Notes under the pieces: generated by a model
Database searches by the model: none
What the model was told of the DNA's origin: nothing
Seen by the model: only the letters and a program-made list of their open reading frames with translations
Program-made: the position numbers and the translations under genes
DNA from: Nitrosomonas sp.
Lineage (GTDB): Bacteria; Pseudomonadota; Gammaproteobacteria; Burkholderiales; Nitrosomonadaceae
NCBI GenBank assembly: GCA_016708955.1
Contig: JADJES010000011.1
Coordinates: 26,202 to 90,201, forward strand
Length of the DNA stretch: 64,000 bases
Reading direction: 5' to 3'
Part shown: piece by piece, positions 56,396 through 64,000 of the stretch
How positions within the stretch are numbered: position 1 is the stretch's first letter
Layout of the letters: every line of letters begins with the position of its first letter

Positions 56396-58047
56396 GGCTT
56401 GTCTTCCTTGGGATGAATGATCGTGGTCAGAGTCTCGACCGCGTAATCGACGGCGTTACGCATCGGGTAGAGGATGACCGGGACGCCCAGCTTCTCCAGG
56501 AAAGCGCCATCGAGCTCCTCGCGGGCGACGACCGCCACTTCACCTGCGAAATGCAGTTCCCGCAGGCCGCGCAGCAGGTCACGGTTCGAAGCCATGTCCG
56601 GCAGGGTGCTGACCACCCAGCGCGTGTCCTTGAGCGGCAGGCTTTCGAGAAACTCGCTGGCGATGCCATCGCCGTATCGCACCGGCAGGCCTTGTCGCCG
56701 TAGGCTGCGCACGACCTCCGGATCGAATTCGACACCGAGCACCTTGAGCTCGGCTTTTTTCAGGCCAAGTGCCAAGCGACTTCCATAGCGCCCAAGGCCG
56801 AACACGATCACATCGACTTCACGCAGATCGTGACGTTCCGTCGCTACTGCCAGTTCCCGAAAGGGACGCTTGCGCTCGAAGATAACCAGCCAAGGGGCGA
56901 GCCTTTCGTAGAGCGGATGCGAGTAGAGAATCATGTAGGTCGATAGCGCGATGGTCACCAAACCAACCAGCGTGGTCAGGCCCAACGCACCGTTATCGAT
57001 GTGACCGAGCGAAATGCCCATGGCGACGAAGATGATCGAAAACTCGCTGATTTGGGCTACTGTCAGGCCGCAGAGAAATCCGGTACGCCTGCGATAGCCC
57101 ATGTAGCCCATGATGGCCATGACGATCAGCGGATTGCCGATCAACACGAACAGCGACAGCACCACCGCCGGCCAGACCTCGCCGCCGAGGGTCGAAAAGT
57201 CGAGCTTGGCGCCGAGATCAATGAAGAAGAACAACAGCAGGAAGTCGCGGATACCGGTTACCCGGGCATTGATCGCATCCCGATAATGCGTCGATGCCAG
57301 CGAAAAACCGGCGAGAAAGGCACCAGCCTCCTTGGAAAACCCCGCCCATTCGCCAAGCGCAGCGAGCCCTGTGCCCCAGGCGATGGCGAATATGAGTAGC
57401 AGTTCCTGCGACCGGGCCATGCGGTCGACAACCCTGGGCAACACGTAGCGCATGAGCAGATACATGCCGATGACGGCGATACCGAGGCGCAAGGACAGCG
57501 AACCGGCCAGTGCCAGCAGCGACCCTTCGCCGCCATCGCTACGCATGGCGCTCATCACCATCATGGCGATCACCACAGCCAGATCCTGGACAATTAGGAA
57601 GCCGACGGCAATGCGGCCGTGCAAGGAGTCGATCTCGCGCTTGTCGGAAAGCAGCTTGACGATGATGATAGTGCTGGAGAAAGTCAGCGCGACAGCAACG
57701 TAGAGTGCCTCCATCCAGCCCTTGCCCATCGCCAGGATGATGAGGAAGCCGATGACGATGGTGAAGGCAAGCTGCCCCAGACCGGTGGCAAGCGCGACCG
57801 GACCGATATGACGAATATGTTGCAATTCGAGCTTGAGACCGACAACGAACAACAGTACCGCCACACCAACCTGGGCAAGCAGGTCGATCTGGTCGTGAGC
57901 CGTGACGACGCCCAGCACGGCGGGGCCTGCGACGATACCGATGACGATGTAGGCGATCAGCACCGGCTGGCGCAACCACAACAACATTGCGCCCGCAGCA
58001 GCGGACATCAGTAGCAGGAGAGCAAATTCACCAAAGACACCGTGCAT
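56392..58047 (-). CDS. KefB/YbaL-type cation:proton antiporter with TrkA-N domain
   Basis: A 551-residue CPA2 antiporter: about 12 membrane helices (residues 1-380, including VAVALTFSSTIIIVKLLSDK and GFLIVQDLAVVIAMMVM with the ion-binding Asp) and a C-terminal TrkA-N nucleotide-binding domain (VIVFGLGRYGSRLALGL, about 414-430; VRYGDGIASEFLESL). It probably exchanges K+ or Na+ for H+ under NAD(H) or redox control. Base composition is clearly GC-richer than neighbouring genes, suggesting acquisition from a high-GC bacterium. A collapsed UspA gene follows on the same strand. Confidence 0.88.
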   Translation of the reverse strand: MHGVFGEFALLLLMSAAAGAMLLWLRQPVLIAYIVIGIVAGPAVLGVVTAHDQIDLLAQVGVAVLLFVVGLKLELQHIRHIGPVALATGLGQLAFTIVIGFLIILAMGKGWMEALYVAVALTFSSTIIIVKLLSDKREIDSLHGRIAVGFLIVQDLAVVIAMMVMSAMRSDGGEGSLLALAGSLSLRLGIAVIGMYLLMRYVLPRVVDRMARSQELLLIFAIAWGTGLAALGEWAGFSKEAGAFLAGFSLASTHYRDAINARVTGIRDFLLLFFFIDLGAKLDFSTLGGEVWPAVVLSLFVLIGNPLIVMAIMGYMGYRRRTGFLCGLTVAQISEFSIIFVAMGISLGHIDNGALGLTTLVGLVTIALSTYMILYSHPLYERLAPWLVIFERKRPFRELAVATERHDLREVDVIVFGLGRYGSRLALGLKKAELKVLGVEFDPEVVRSLRRQGLPVRYGDGIASEFLESLPLKDTRWVVSTLPDMASNRDLLRGLRELHFAGEVAVVAREELDGAFLEKLGVPVILYPMRNAVDYAVETLTTIIHPKEDKP

Positions 58048-58259
58048 GATTCAGGGACTCGAATTCGAGCGCATAGGAAGAATAAACGCTTTTTTTGTTA
58101 AAATTCATTATACGTAAATTAGATGTTAAGGGAAACGAGCTGTTGAACGATCATAAAAACATCTGATTTTGCTTAAAGGTGCAATAAAATTCCTGTCAAT
58201 TAGAAGCATTTTTTCCTTTCATGCGAAAGGTGCCCGAACAGCCAAGCCGAGATGGTTTA

Positions 58260-58332
58260 GGGCACTTCTAAAAATTCAAAGTTCTAAACAAAACGAGGCA
58301 CGAGAAAAAAATGGTTACGCAGCATACGCATC
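58260..58332. mobile_element. MITE-like element, copy 3 (truncated)
   Basis: The first 73 bp match the other two copies in inverse orientation (GGGCACTTCTAAAAATTCAA... to about GCAGCATACGCAT), preceded by TTTA. The second half and right terminal repeat are missing; IS91-like sequence follows directly. Confidence 0.8.
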
Positions 58333-58475
58333 GATATGAGTCGTGCCATCCCGATAAGGTGTTTTCAGCTTCAATACCGCCCCGCCTTCGCGAGAACGGG
58401 GGCTGGTTCTGCCTATTCTTATTGTGTGCCAGACGTTCATCCGCAATCGTGAACCGGGTGATATAGCGGCACAAA
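58333..58475 (-). pseudogene. IS91-family (Y2) transposase fragment
   Basis: On the minus strand RYITRFTIADERLAHN and, one frameshift later, AVLKLKTPYRDGTTHI recall a conserved block of IS91-type Y2 transposases (their YITRPxIANERL ... LKTPYRDGTTHI region). About 45 codons remain. The truncated MITE-like copy directly abuts it. Confidence 0.6.
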
Positions 58476-58574
58476 CGTATAAGTGAGTGAGTTACACGGA
58501 GGCTTGCCACTTCCCGCTATGCTGATGATCTACGAAAGCAGGAAAAAGTCACATATAAACAATGCGACAAAACC

Positions 58575-59393
58575 TCAATCCCAGATTAATCCTCTCCTTC
58601 CTCCGAAGCCAAAATTTGCCTTGAGAAGTATATGATCTGAGCCATTTGTTTGGCCAAAACCAATACCAACACTACTGCGAACTTCACCAGGAGCGATAAA
58701 GTGTACTACCGGCATTACATAATGCTGTTGCTCACGTAATGGGTCCATATTTTTGACTCCGCCCGGCCCGCCCATAAACAGGACGCCGAATCGCAAGCGG
58801 CTATTTTTCTGATAGCTTATCTCGGTTAAATAGCCAACTTCAAACAGTTGCTCTCTACTACTCTCACCCCTTAAGATTTTTTCGAATGCAAAATTGGCAA
58901 TAATACTTATGCGTCCGAAGTCCTTTTGCAGGATTGGCGTAAACTCCAATTGAAGTGTGTCGTCGTTGATTGATCGCTGCCACTGTTTGATCTCGACTTT
59001 CCATCCCAAGTCCACCGGCAAAACACCTGCCTCGGCGAAACGTCCACGCAGCCGGCCCTTTACCCCGGCGAATTGAAAATTTTCCCCTGCTGGTCGCGCA
59101 AAATTCAAGTATGAGGCAACCTCTATTTTGTTGGCGAGACCGTACTCCAGCTCGATTGCAGTGCGTATCATGCCTTGACTGGCGAAAGTGCTTGAGGTGC
59201 CGCCCTCTCCTTCCTTGCGGCCGTAAGGAACGAAACTATTGAGAAGCTGTGGGTTGAATTCCCCTTTCCCCTGCGTGGCGTACCCATAAATCTGAAACTC
59301 GTAGGGATCGAGGGCTTTTACCGAAGCAGGTAAAAACATGGCAAATAGCAAAAATATGGCTATATAATATTTTCTAGTCCTAAAGTCGGTCAC
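58575..59393 (-). CDS. Probable outer-membrane beta-barrel protein
   Basis: A 272-residue exported protein with a signal peptide (about 10-28, PASVKA). The rest alternates polar and hydrophobic residues with many Gly and aromatic residues and ends in a strand (ILLKANFGFGGRRGLIW), as in outer-membrane barrels. Segments such as FQIYGYATQGKGEFNPQ and LEYGLANKIEVASYLNFARP suggest a transport or structural barrel of unknown substrate. It is divergent from the UspA gene at 59562. Confidence 0.65.
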   Translation of the reverse strand: MTDFRTRKYYIAIFLLFAMFLPASVKALDPYEFQIYGYATQGKGEFNPQLLNSFVPYGRKEGEGGTSSTFASQGMIRTAIELEYGLANKIEVASYLNFARPAGENFQFAGVKGRLRGRFAEAGVLPVDLGWKVEIKQWQRSINDDTLQLEFTPILQKDFGRISIIANFAFEKILRGESSREQLFEVGYLTEISYQKNSRLRFGVLFMGGPGGVKNMDPLREQQHYVMPVVHFIAPGEVRSSVGIGFGQTNGSDHILLKANFGFGGRRGLIWD

Positions 59394-59561
59394 TGCTTCC
59401 TCTGACGGTTAATGTTTAGGCGAGGGCTGACTTGCAGCGCTGGTGCATCTGTCGATCGCGTATAAGAAATCGAGAAAGCTCCATTAAGCCTTGATATTGA
59501 CGATCAATATGCGCTAAAGTGATAGTATATTCAATTATAAATTAAGACAGAGGATTTTATT

Positions 59562-59996
59562 ATGACTATTGCCCTGATTGCATTCGATGGTTCAGAAAAT
59601 GCGATGCGTGCCATTGATGAGATACTGGATACAATGGATACAAGTAAGCTGCATGTCCATCTTCTCTACGTTTGCGAGCCAGTTCAAATAAATGAGCTCA
59701 TTTTTAGCCAGGATCCGGTATTAACCATGCTGAGCATCAATAAGGCACATGAAGAAGCGGGATGGACATTGCTGGCCTCCGCGCAAGCGCGCCTCGAAAG
59801 TGCCGGTGTCGCGTTTGATGCGTATGTACGCATTGGCAACCCCGCCGAAGTCATCACCGGCTTCTCGCTTGAGTATCATTGCGATTTCATCGTGATGGGC
59901 ACACGCGGCATGGGTGCGATAAAGAATCTGCTGCTTGGATCAGTGGCGAGCAAGGTCATTCACCTCACCGAAAAGCCGCTGCTGCTCGTCAAATAA
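59562..59996 (+). CDS. Universal stress protein (UspA family)
   Basis: A 144-residue single-domain UspA: LIAFDGSENAMRAIDEIL at the start and the ATP-binding GTRGMGAIKNLLLGSVASKV near residues 113-132 (G-x2-G-x9-G-S). Such proteins respond to starvation, energy or ion stress. It precedes a 168-bp inverted-repeat element and a P-type ATPase gene. Confidence 0.9.
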   Translation: MTIALIAFDGSENAMRAIDEILDTMDTSKLHVHLLYVCEPVQINELIFSQDPVLTMLSINKAHEEAGWTLLASAQARLESAGVAFDAYVRIGNPAEVITGFSLEYHCDFIVMGTRGMGAIKNLLLGSVASKVIHLTEKPLLLVK

Positions 59997-60055
59997 TCTG
60001 TCAGCGCCGCCGATTTTAAGCAATGGGCAAGGCATGGCAGGGCTAGGAGTAATCT

Positions 60056-60223
60056 TAACTCGGATATTGCATGAATTCGCACGATGATCACGCATGATAT
60101 TGGTTTCACAAGGGATTTTTCGAAGAAGCGGTGTAGTTATTCATACACCTGACTGAGACAAATTCCTTGTGGAATCAAGAGACAAGTGAGGGCGTGTGCA
60201 ATTCATGCAATATCCGGGTTAAG
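60056..60223. mobile_element. 168-bp inverted-repeat element, IS1380-like ends
   Basis: CTTAACTCGGATATTGCATG... (60056-60084) and ...CATGCAATATCCGGGTTAAG (60196-60223) are inverted repeats with one mismatch and one indel over 28-29 nt. The interior is non-coding. The outermost bases resemble the end of the IS1380 element at 63173 (TTAACCCAGATTTTCCATT, 15 of 19 matching), so it may be a MITE of that family. No target duplication was clear. It ends 30 bp before the P-type ATPase start. Confidence 0.75.
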
Positions 60224-60252
60224 TTTTATATTATTGATTATGGTGGACAATA

Positions 60253-62967
60253 ATGCAGGAAATAAAAACACAAAGAACACAACCTTCTTGGCACAATATC
60301 TCTATTGATTCGGTATTGGAAAAATTGGGGGCGACATCTGCAGGCCTGACTCGGCACGAAGCCGAGGCACGCTTGAAGACCCATGGCCCCAACCGGTTGC
60401 CGGAGCCGCCAAAACGCAGTACCGTCCTGCGTTTCCTGTTGCAATTCCACAATATCCTGATTTACGTGCTGATCGGTTCTGCAATCATCACGGCGGTTCT
60501 GGATCATTGGATAGATACTCTCGTTATTCTGGCGGTGGTGCTAGCCAACGCAATCATCGGTTTCATCCAGGAGGGAAAAGCAGAAAAGGCGATGGATGCC
60601 ATCCGCCAAATGCTGGCACCCCATGCCTCGGTGCTGCGTAGCGGTGAACGCCACAGTATTGAGGGAGAAAAGCTCGTGCCCGGTGATATTGTGCTGCTTG
60701 AAGCAGGTGATAAGGTTCCCGCCGATCTGCGGCTGCTGAAAACACATGGTTTGCAGATTCAAGAAGCGATTCTTACCGGTGAATCCGTGCCGGTGGAGAA
60801 GCATATCGAGCCTGTTCCCTTCGATGCGCCGTTGGGTGACCGCTCCTGTATTGCGTTTTCCGGAACGTTGGTCACCTCCGGCCAAGGCAAAGGCGTGGTG
60901 GTGGCCACAGGCGCTGCCACCGAAATCGGACGCATCAGCGGATTACTGTCGGAAGTGGAAACACTGACCACGCCGCTGGTAAAACAGATGGGGGCTTTCG
61001 CACAATGGCTGACCATCTTCATCCTGTTGATTGCCACGATTTTACTTGGTTATGGTTATTTTGTCGGCCATCATGAGTTCACTGAGATGTTCATGGCAGT
61101 GGTGGGACTTTCGGTTGCGGCGATTCCCGAAGGCTTACCCGCTGTGCTAACTATCACACTGGCGGTAGGTGTGCAGTCGATGGCACGGCGCAATGCCATT
61201 GTGCGTCGATTGCCTGCGATTGAAACCATCGGCTCAGTGTCGGTGATCTGCACCGACAAAACCGGCACACTGACCCGCAATGAGATGATGGTTTCCTCGG
61301 TACTGACGCATCAACATCTCTTTACATTGCAAGGCATTGGCTATGAACCAAAGGGCACACTATTGCTGGAAAATACCGAAGTTTCTCCCGGCGAATATAG
61401 TGTTCTGGAAGAACTCGCTCGCGCTGCAACTCTGTGTAATGACGCAGCACTGCATGATCGTGAAGGCGCATGGATGGTGGAAGGCGATCCGATGGAAGGT
61501 GCGTTGCTAGCCTTTGCAAGCAAAATAGGTATTGAAATTCGCAAGGAACAGGCAGCTTGGACGCGCACCGACGCCATTCCTTTTGATGCCAAACACCGCT
61601 TCATGGCAACACTGAATCATGACCATGAACATCACGCCTTTGTGTTCATCAAGGGTGCGCCGGAGCAGATTCTTGCCATGTGCATAAATCAAAGTGTTAC
61701 GGATTGGAATGTAGCGCCGCTGAACAAAGCCTATTGGCTAGAAAAGGCGGATCACATCGCCGCTCTCGGTCAGCGCGTGCTGGCATTCGCTGTCAAGCCC
61801 GTGAAATCAGAACATACGGTGCTGGAACACACGGATATTGAAAGCACACTCACGCTACTTGGCATGGTCGGGATGATTGATCCACCGCGTGTTGAGGCCA
61901 TTGCAGCCGTAGCGGAATGTCACACAGCCGGCATTCGCGTGAAAATGATTACCGGCGATCATGCCAAGACAGCAATAGCGATTGGCAAACAAATTGGCTT
62001 GCAGAACCCCACTAAGGTTCTTACCGGAGCTGATCTTGATGGAATGAATGACGACTCTTTGAAAGAAGCTGTATTGGAATGTGACATCTTCGCCCGCACT
62101 AGCCCGGAGCATAAATTGCGCCTTGTCATGGCGTTGCAATCACACGGCATGACGGTAGCCATGACCGGCGATGGGGTGAACGATGCGCCTGCGCTAAAAC
62201 GTGCCGATGTCGGCATTGCGATGGGCAAGAAAGGCAGCGAAGCCGCCAAGGAAGCAGCCGAGCTCGTGCTGGCGGATGACAATTTCGCTTCCATTGCCAG
62301 CGCCGTGCGCGAAGGGCGAACGGTCTATGACAACATCAAAAAAGTCATCAGTTGGACATTGCCCACCAACGCTGGGGAAGCGATGACCATCATAATTGCG
62401 TTATTGCTCGGTATGACGCTGCCGATAACCCCGATTCAGATTTTATGGATCAATCTGATTACCGCCATTACATTAGGTATTGCGCTCGCTTTCGAACCGA
62501 CCGAGGAAAACACCATGCGCCGTCCGCCGCGCCCAAGAGGAGAACCGCTGCTGGGTGGTGAACTGGTGTGGTATATACTGTTGGTATCCATCTTATGCGT
62601 TTGCGGTGTATATGGTATTTATTCCTATGCGATTGACCGGGGATACAGCATAGAATTGGCCCGCACCCTTGCGGTGAATACGCTGGTGGTAATGGAAATA
62701 TTCACTTTGTTCTTTATTCGCAATATCTATGGCACATCGCTCACCTGGAAAGCGGTGCGCGGCACCAAAATGGTGTGGATGTCAGTAATTGCCGTTACCG
62801 TGGCACAATTAGCCATTACCTACCTGCCGCCTCTGCAGACAATATTCGCCACAGAAGCACTGCCCTTTTTGGATGGCTTGCTGGTCATCGGCATTGGTGT
62901 CGCGCTATTTGCCATCCTTGAAACCGAGAAACAAATCCGCCTGCGTCTTAAGACTATCAAATCATGA
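60253..62967 (+). CDS. Cation-transporting P-type ATPase (P2 type, Ca2+/Mg2+/Na+-like)
   Basis: A 904-residue P-type ATPase. N-terminal cation_ATPase_N domain (LEKLGATSAGLTRHEAEARL), actuator TGES (ILTGESVPVEKHIE), helix 4 PEGLPAVLTITLAVGVQSMA, phosphorylation site CTDKTGTLT with Asp335, and the hinge GDGVNDAPALKRADVGIAMG; C-terminal six-helix cation_ATPase_C region. The PEGL motif and size fit P2A-like pumps for Ca2+ or similar; the exact ion cannot be read. Its promoter region contains the 168-bp inverted-repeat element. Confidence 0.9.
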   Translation: MQEIKTQRTQPSWHNISIDSVLEKLGATSAGLTRHEAEARLKTHGPNRLPEPPKRSTVLRFLLQFHNILIYVLIGSAIITAVLDHWIDTLVILAVVLANAIIGFIQEGKAEKAMDAIRQMLAPHASVLRSGERHSIEGEKLVPGDIVLLEAGDKVPADLRLLKTHGLQIQEAILTGESVPVEKHIEPVPFDAPLGDRSCIAFSGTLVTSGQGKGVVVATGAATEIGRISGLLSEVETLTTPLVKQMGAFAQWLTIFILLIATILLGYGYFVGHHEFTEMFMAVVGLSVAAIPEGLPAVLTITLAVGVQSMARRNAIVRRLPAIETIGSVSVICTDKTGTLTRNEMMVSSVLTHQHLFTLQGIGYEPKGTLLLENTEVSPGEYSVLEELARAATLCNDAALHDREGAWMVEGDPMEGALLAFASKIGIEIRKEQAAWTRTDAIPFDAKHRFMATLNHDHEHHAFVFIKGAPEQILAMCINQSVTDWNVAPLNKAYWLEKADHIAALGQRVLAFAVKPVKSEHTVLEHTDIESTLTLLGMVGMIDPPRVEAIAAVAECHTAGIRVKMITGDHAKTAIAIGKQIGLQNPTKVLTGADLDGMNDDSLKEAVLECDIFARTSPEHKLRLVMALQSHGMTVAMTGDGVNDAPALKRADVGIAMGKKGSEAAKEAAELVLADDNFASIASAVREGRTVYDNIKKVISWTLPTNAGEAMTIIIALLLGMTLPITPIQILWINLITAITLGIALAFEPTEENTMRRPPRPRGEPLLGGELVWYILLVSILCVCGVYGIYSYAIDRGYSIELARTLAVNTLVVMEIFTLFFIRNIYGTSLTWKAVRGTKMVWMSVIAVTVAQLAITYLPPLQTIFATEALPFLDGLLVIGIGVALFAILETEKQIRLRLKTIKS

Positions 62968-62997
62968 CTGAAAAACATTAAGGAAACACTGAACCAG

Positions 62998-63025
62998 TGT
63001 CATTTCGAGCAAGAGCGAGAAATCT
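62998..63025 (+). repeat. Partial GTCATTTCGA...GAGAAATC repeat
   Basis: GTGTCATTTCGAGCAAGAGCGAGAAATC matches one arm of the palindromic repeat at 28879-28935. It lies in the 205-bp gap after the P-type ATPase, which contains no gene. Confidence 0.5.
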
Positions 63026-63172
63026 ATTGCATTGATTATTAAATATTCCCTCATTTTCTCAGAATGGCAAATGCGAGTTACTTATTCCAATTCCACCCTA
63101 TTTTTAAAACAGCATTAATAATCCAATCCCACCTGCAATGCCCCGGCTGTTTCCTGCGCATAGTTTCCCAGT

Positions 63173-64000
63173 TTAACCCAGATTTTCCATTAGAACTTTT
63201 AAGGGGAAAGATGGTGTAATTTCTACGGGCAGCGTGAAAAGTTCTGATCTACCCCATAATCCCTGAAACCATTCACGCTGACGCATGGCAACTGCCAGGT
63301 TGATAATTTTCTTGCGACTGTCTTTGGTGATGTAACCTGCTTTGGCAAAAAGTTTATAACGCAGTGTTTTCAGGGTATGTTGCACATCTGGTTGGGCCGA
63401 AACGGAATCACTTTTCAATATACCCTGGCGAAACAAGCTCATCAGGTTATAAGCCAGCATAACCGTCAGCAGAGCTGCCTCAGTGGCCCAGAAGTCTTTG
63501 AGATTAAAGCTGTCCGCGCCAAAGTCATACTTCAATTCCTTGATACGATTCTCGCAATCTGCACGGCCCCGATATAAACGCCAGAGTTCCGCAGCCGGTA
63601 AATTCATATCGGTAACCAGCGCGCTATAACGGTAACAGGCAAATACAGGATCATTTGCGAATAACGAAAGTTGTTTGCCTTTGGCATCAGGGCGCTCATC
63701 AATTTTTTGGCGGATACCCACAACCCGCCGTGGCCGATTCCAGCTCGGTCCCTGATAATCAAAAAGCCATAACTCCAGACCATCATCCAACACCCAGCCA
63801 GCTTTCTGGTCAACCAGCGCCCTTGTAAGGGTTGATTCAGCCGCAATGCGATCGATAACGCATGCAACGTTGATCAAGCTTCGTTTTAGAAAAGCCTGAT
63901 CGCTAAACCACTGTCGGCACGCAACAACGCCACCTGTTTGCCACCGAGCTTATCCAAGCTTATCATCCAGAAAGCCAGCACATTATTGGCGCTATGGCTG
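63173..64000 (-). pseudogene. IS1380-family transposase, frameshifted, truncated by window edge
   Basis: The C-terminal ~235 residues are continuous: RALVDQKAGWVLDDGLELWL, LSLFANDPVFACYRYSALVT, WRLYRGRADCENRIKELKYD and FGADSFNLKDFWATEAALLT. The YRGRADCENRIKELKYDFGA region is diagnostic of IS1380 (DDE) transposases. Near 63904-63906 the frame breaks: GGTTTAGC where GGTTTTAGC would continue ADSGFSDQAFLKRSLINVAC. Upstream residues (LDKLGGKQVALLRADSG) run to the window edge. The stop lies within the terminal repeat (TTAACCCAG...). Confidence 0.85.

Noticed and set aside
56413..58014. Many long open frames opposite the KefB-type gene
   Set aside because: Expected by-product of high GC content; none has a recognisable domain.
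1..64000. CRISPR arrays, tRNA or rRNA genes, prophage modules
   Set aside because: I looked for regularly spaced repeats, cloverleaf-type segments and phage structural genes and saw none I could support; tRNA detection by eye is limited.

Overview
The window looks like a draft-assembly stretch of a betaproteobacterial chromosome, most probably a Nitrosomonas-type ammonia oxidiser. This is inferred from a cytochrome c-552 of the nitrosomonad type, a PEP-CTERM protein with a separate PEP-CTERM/exosortase-type acyl carrier protein, the dusB-fis-purH-purD and dacC-dat-ybeD-lipB-lipA neighbourhoods, a phosphoketolase/acetate kinase/transaldolase set, and moderate, AT-leaning composition. No rRNA, tRNA or CRISPR array was recognised.

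Layout. 1-5 kb: a uracil-DNA-glycosylase-like gene with an in-frame stop, a PEP-CTERM protein, an IS3 relic, class I aldolase, and two exported repeat proteins (Sel1 lipoprotein, ankyrin). 5-10.8 kb: a UbiH-type hydroxylase, then dusB-fis-purH-purD (tRNA dihydrouridylation, nucleoid protein, last purine steps). 10.8-12.3 kb: a decayed IS110 element. 12.3-23.8 kb: the flagellar basal-body/hook cluster flgBCDEFGHIJKL on the minus strand, with flgA divergent and a good sigma-54-like promoter in front of flgB. 23.9-33.2 kb: acyl carrier protein, PbpG-like peptidase, M32 carboxypeptidase, HemJ, small accessory genes (orphan XRE regulator, lipoprotein, RAMA-domain protein), then def, methylthioinosine phosphorylase and hypoxanthine phosphoribosyltransferase. 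33-49.4 kb: ligA, DUF2914, Nudix, dacC-dat-ybeD-lipBA, OsmC, cytochrome c-552, ilvD, lgt, phoBR, DUF971 and ubiE.

49.4-64 kb is an accessory region: ackA-xfp and tal (phosphoketolase-based sugar-phosphate/acetate metabolism), a GC-rich KefB-type antiporter followed by a collapsed UspA gene, an outer-membrane protein, UspA and a P-type cation ATPase. These sit among relics of IS4, IS3, IS91 and IS1380 elements and two short inverted-repeat element families. One family (137-141 bp, 4-bp target duplications) is present in two complete copies and one partial copy. The other is a 168-bp element whose ends resemble those of the IS1380 element at the right edge.

A recurring oddity is that conserved genes (dusB, purH, M32 peptidase, ligA, an XRE regulator, a small exported protein) are each broken by a single small lesion, often one base missing from a short homopolymer, and dusB contains a 68-nt all-purine block ending in A19G18. 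I read most of these as consensus errors rather than real gene loss. The purH lesion is worth separate attention because it lies exactly on a canonical A_AAA_AAG -1 slippery heptamer. I did not find a convincing wholly new multi-gene system.
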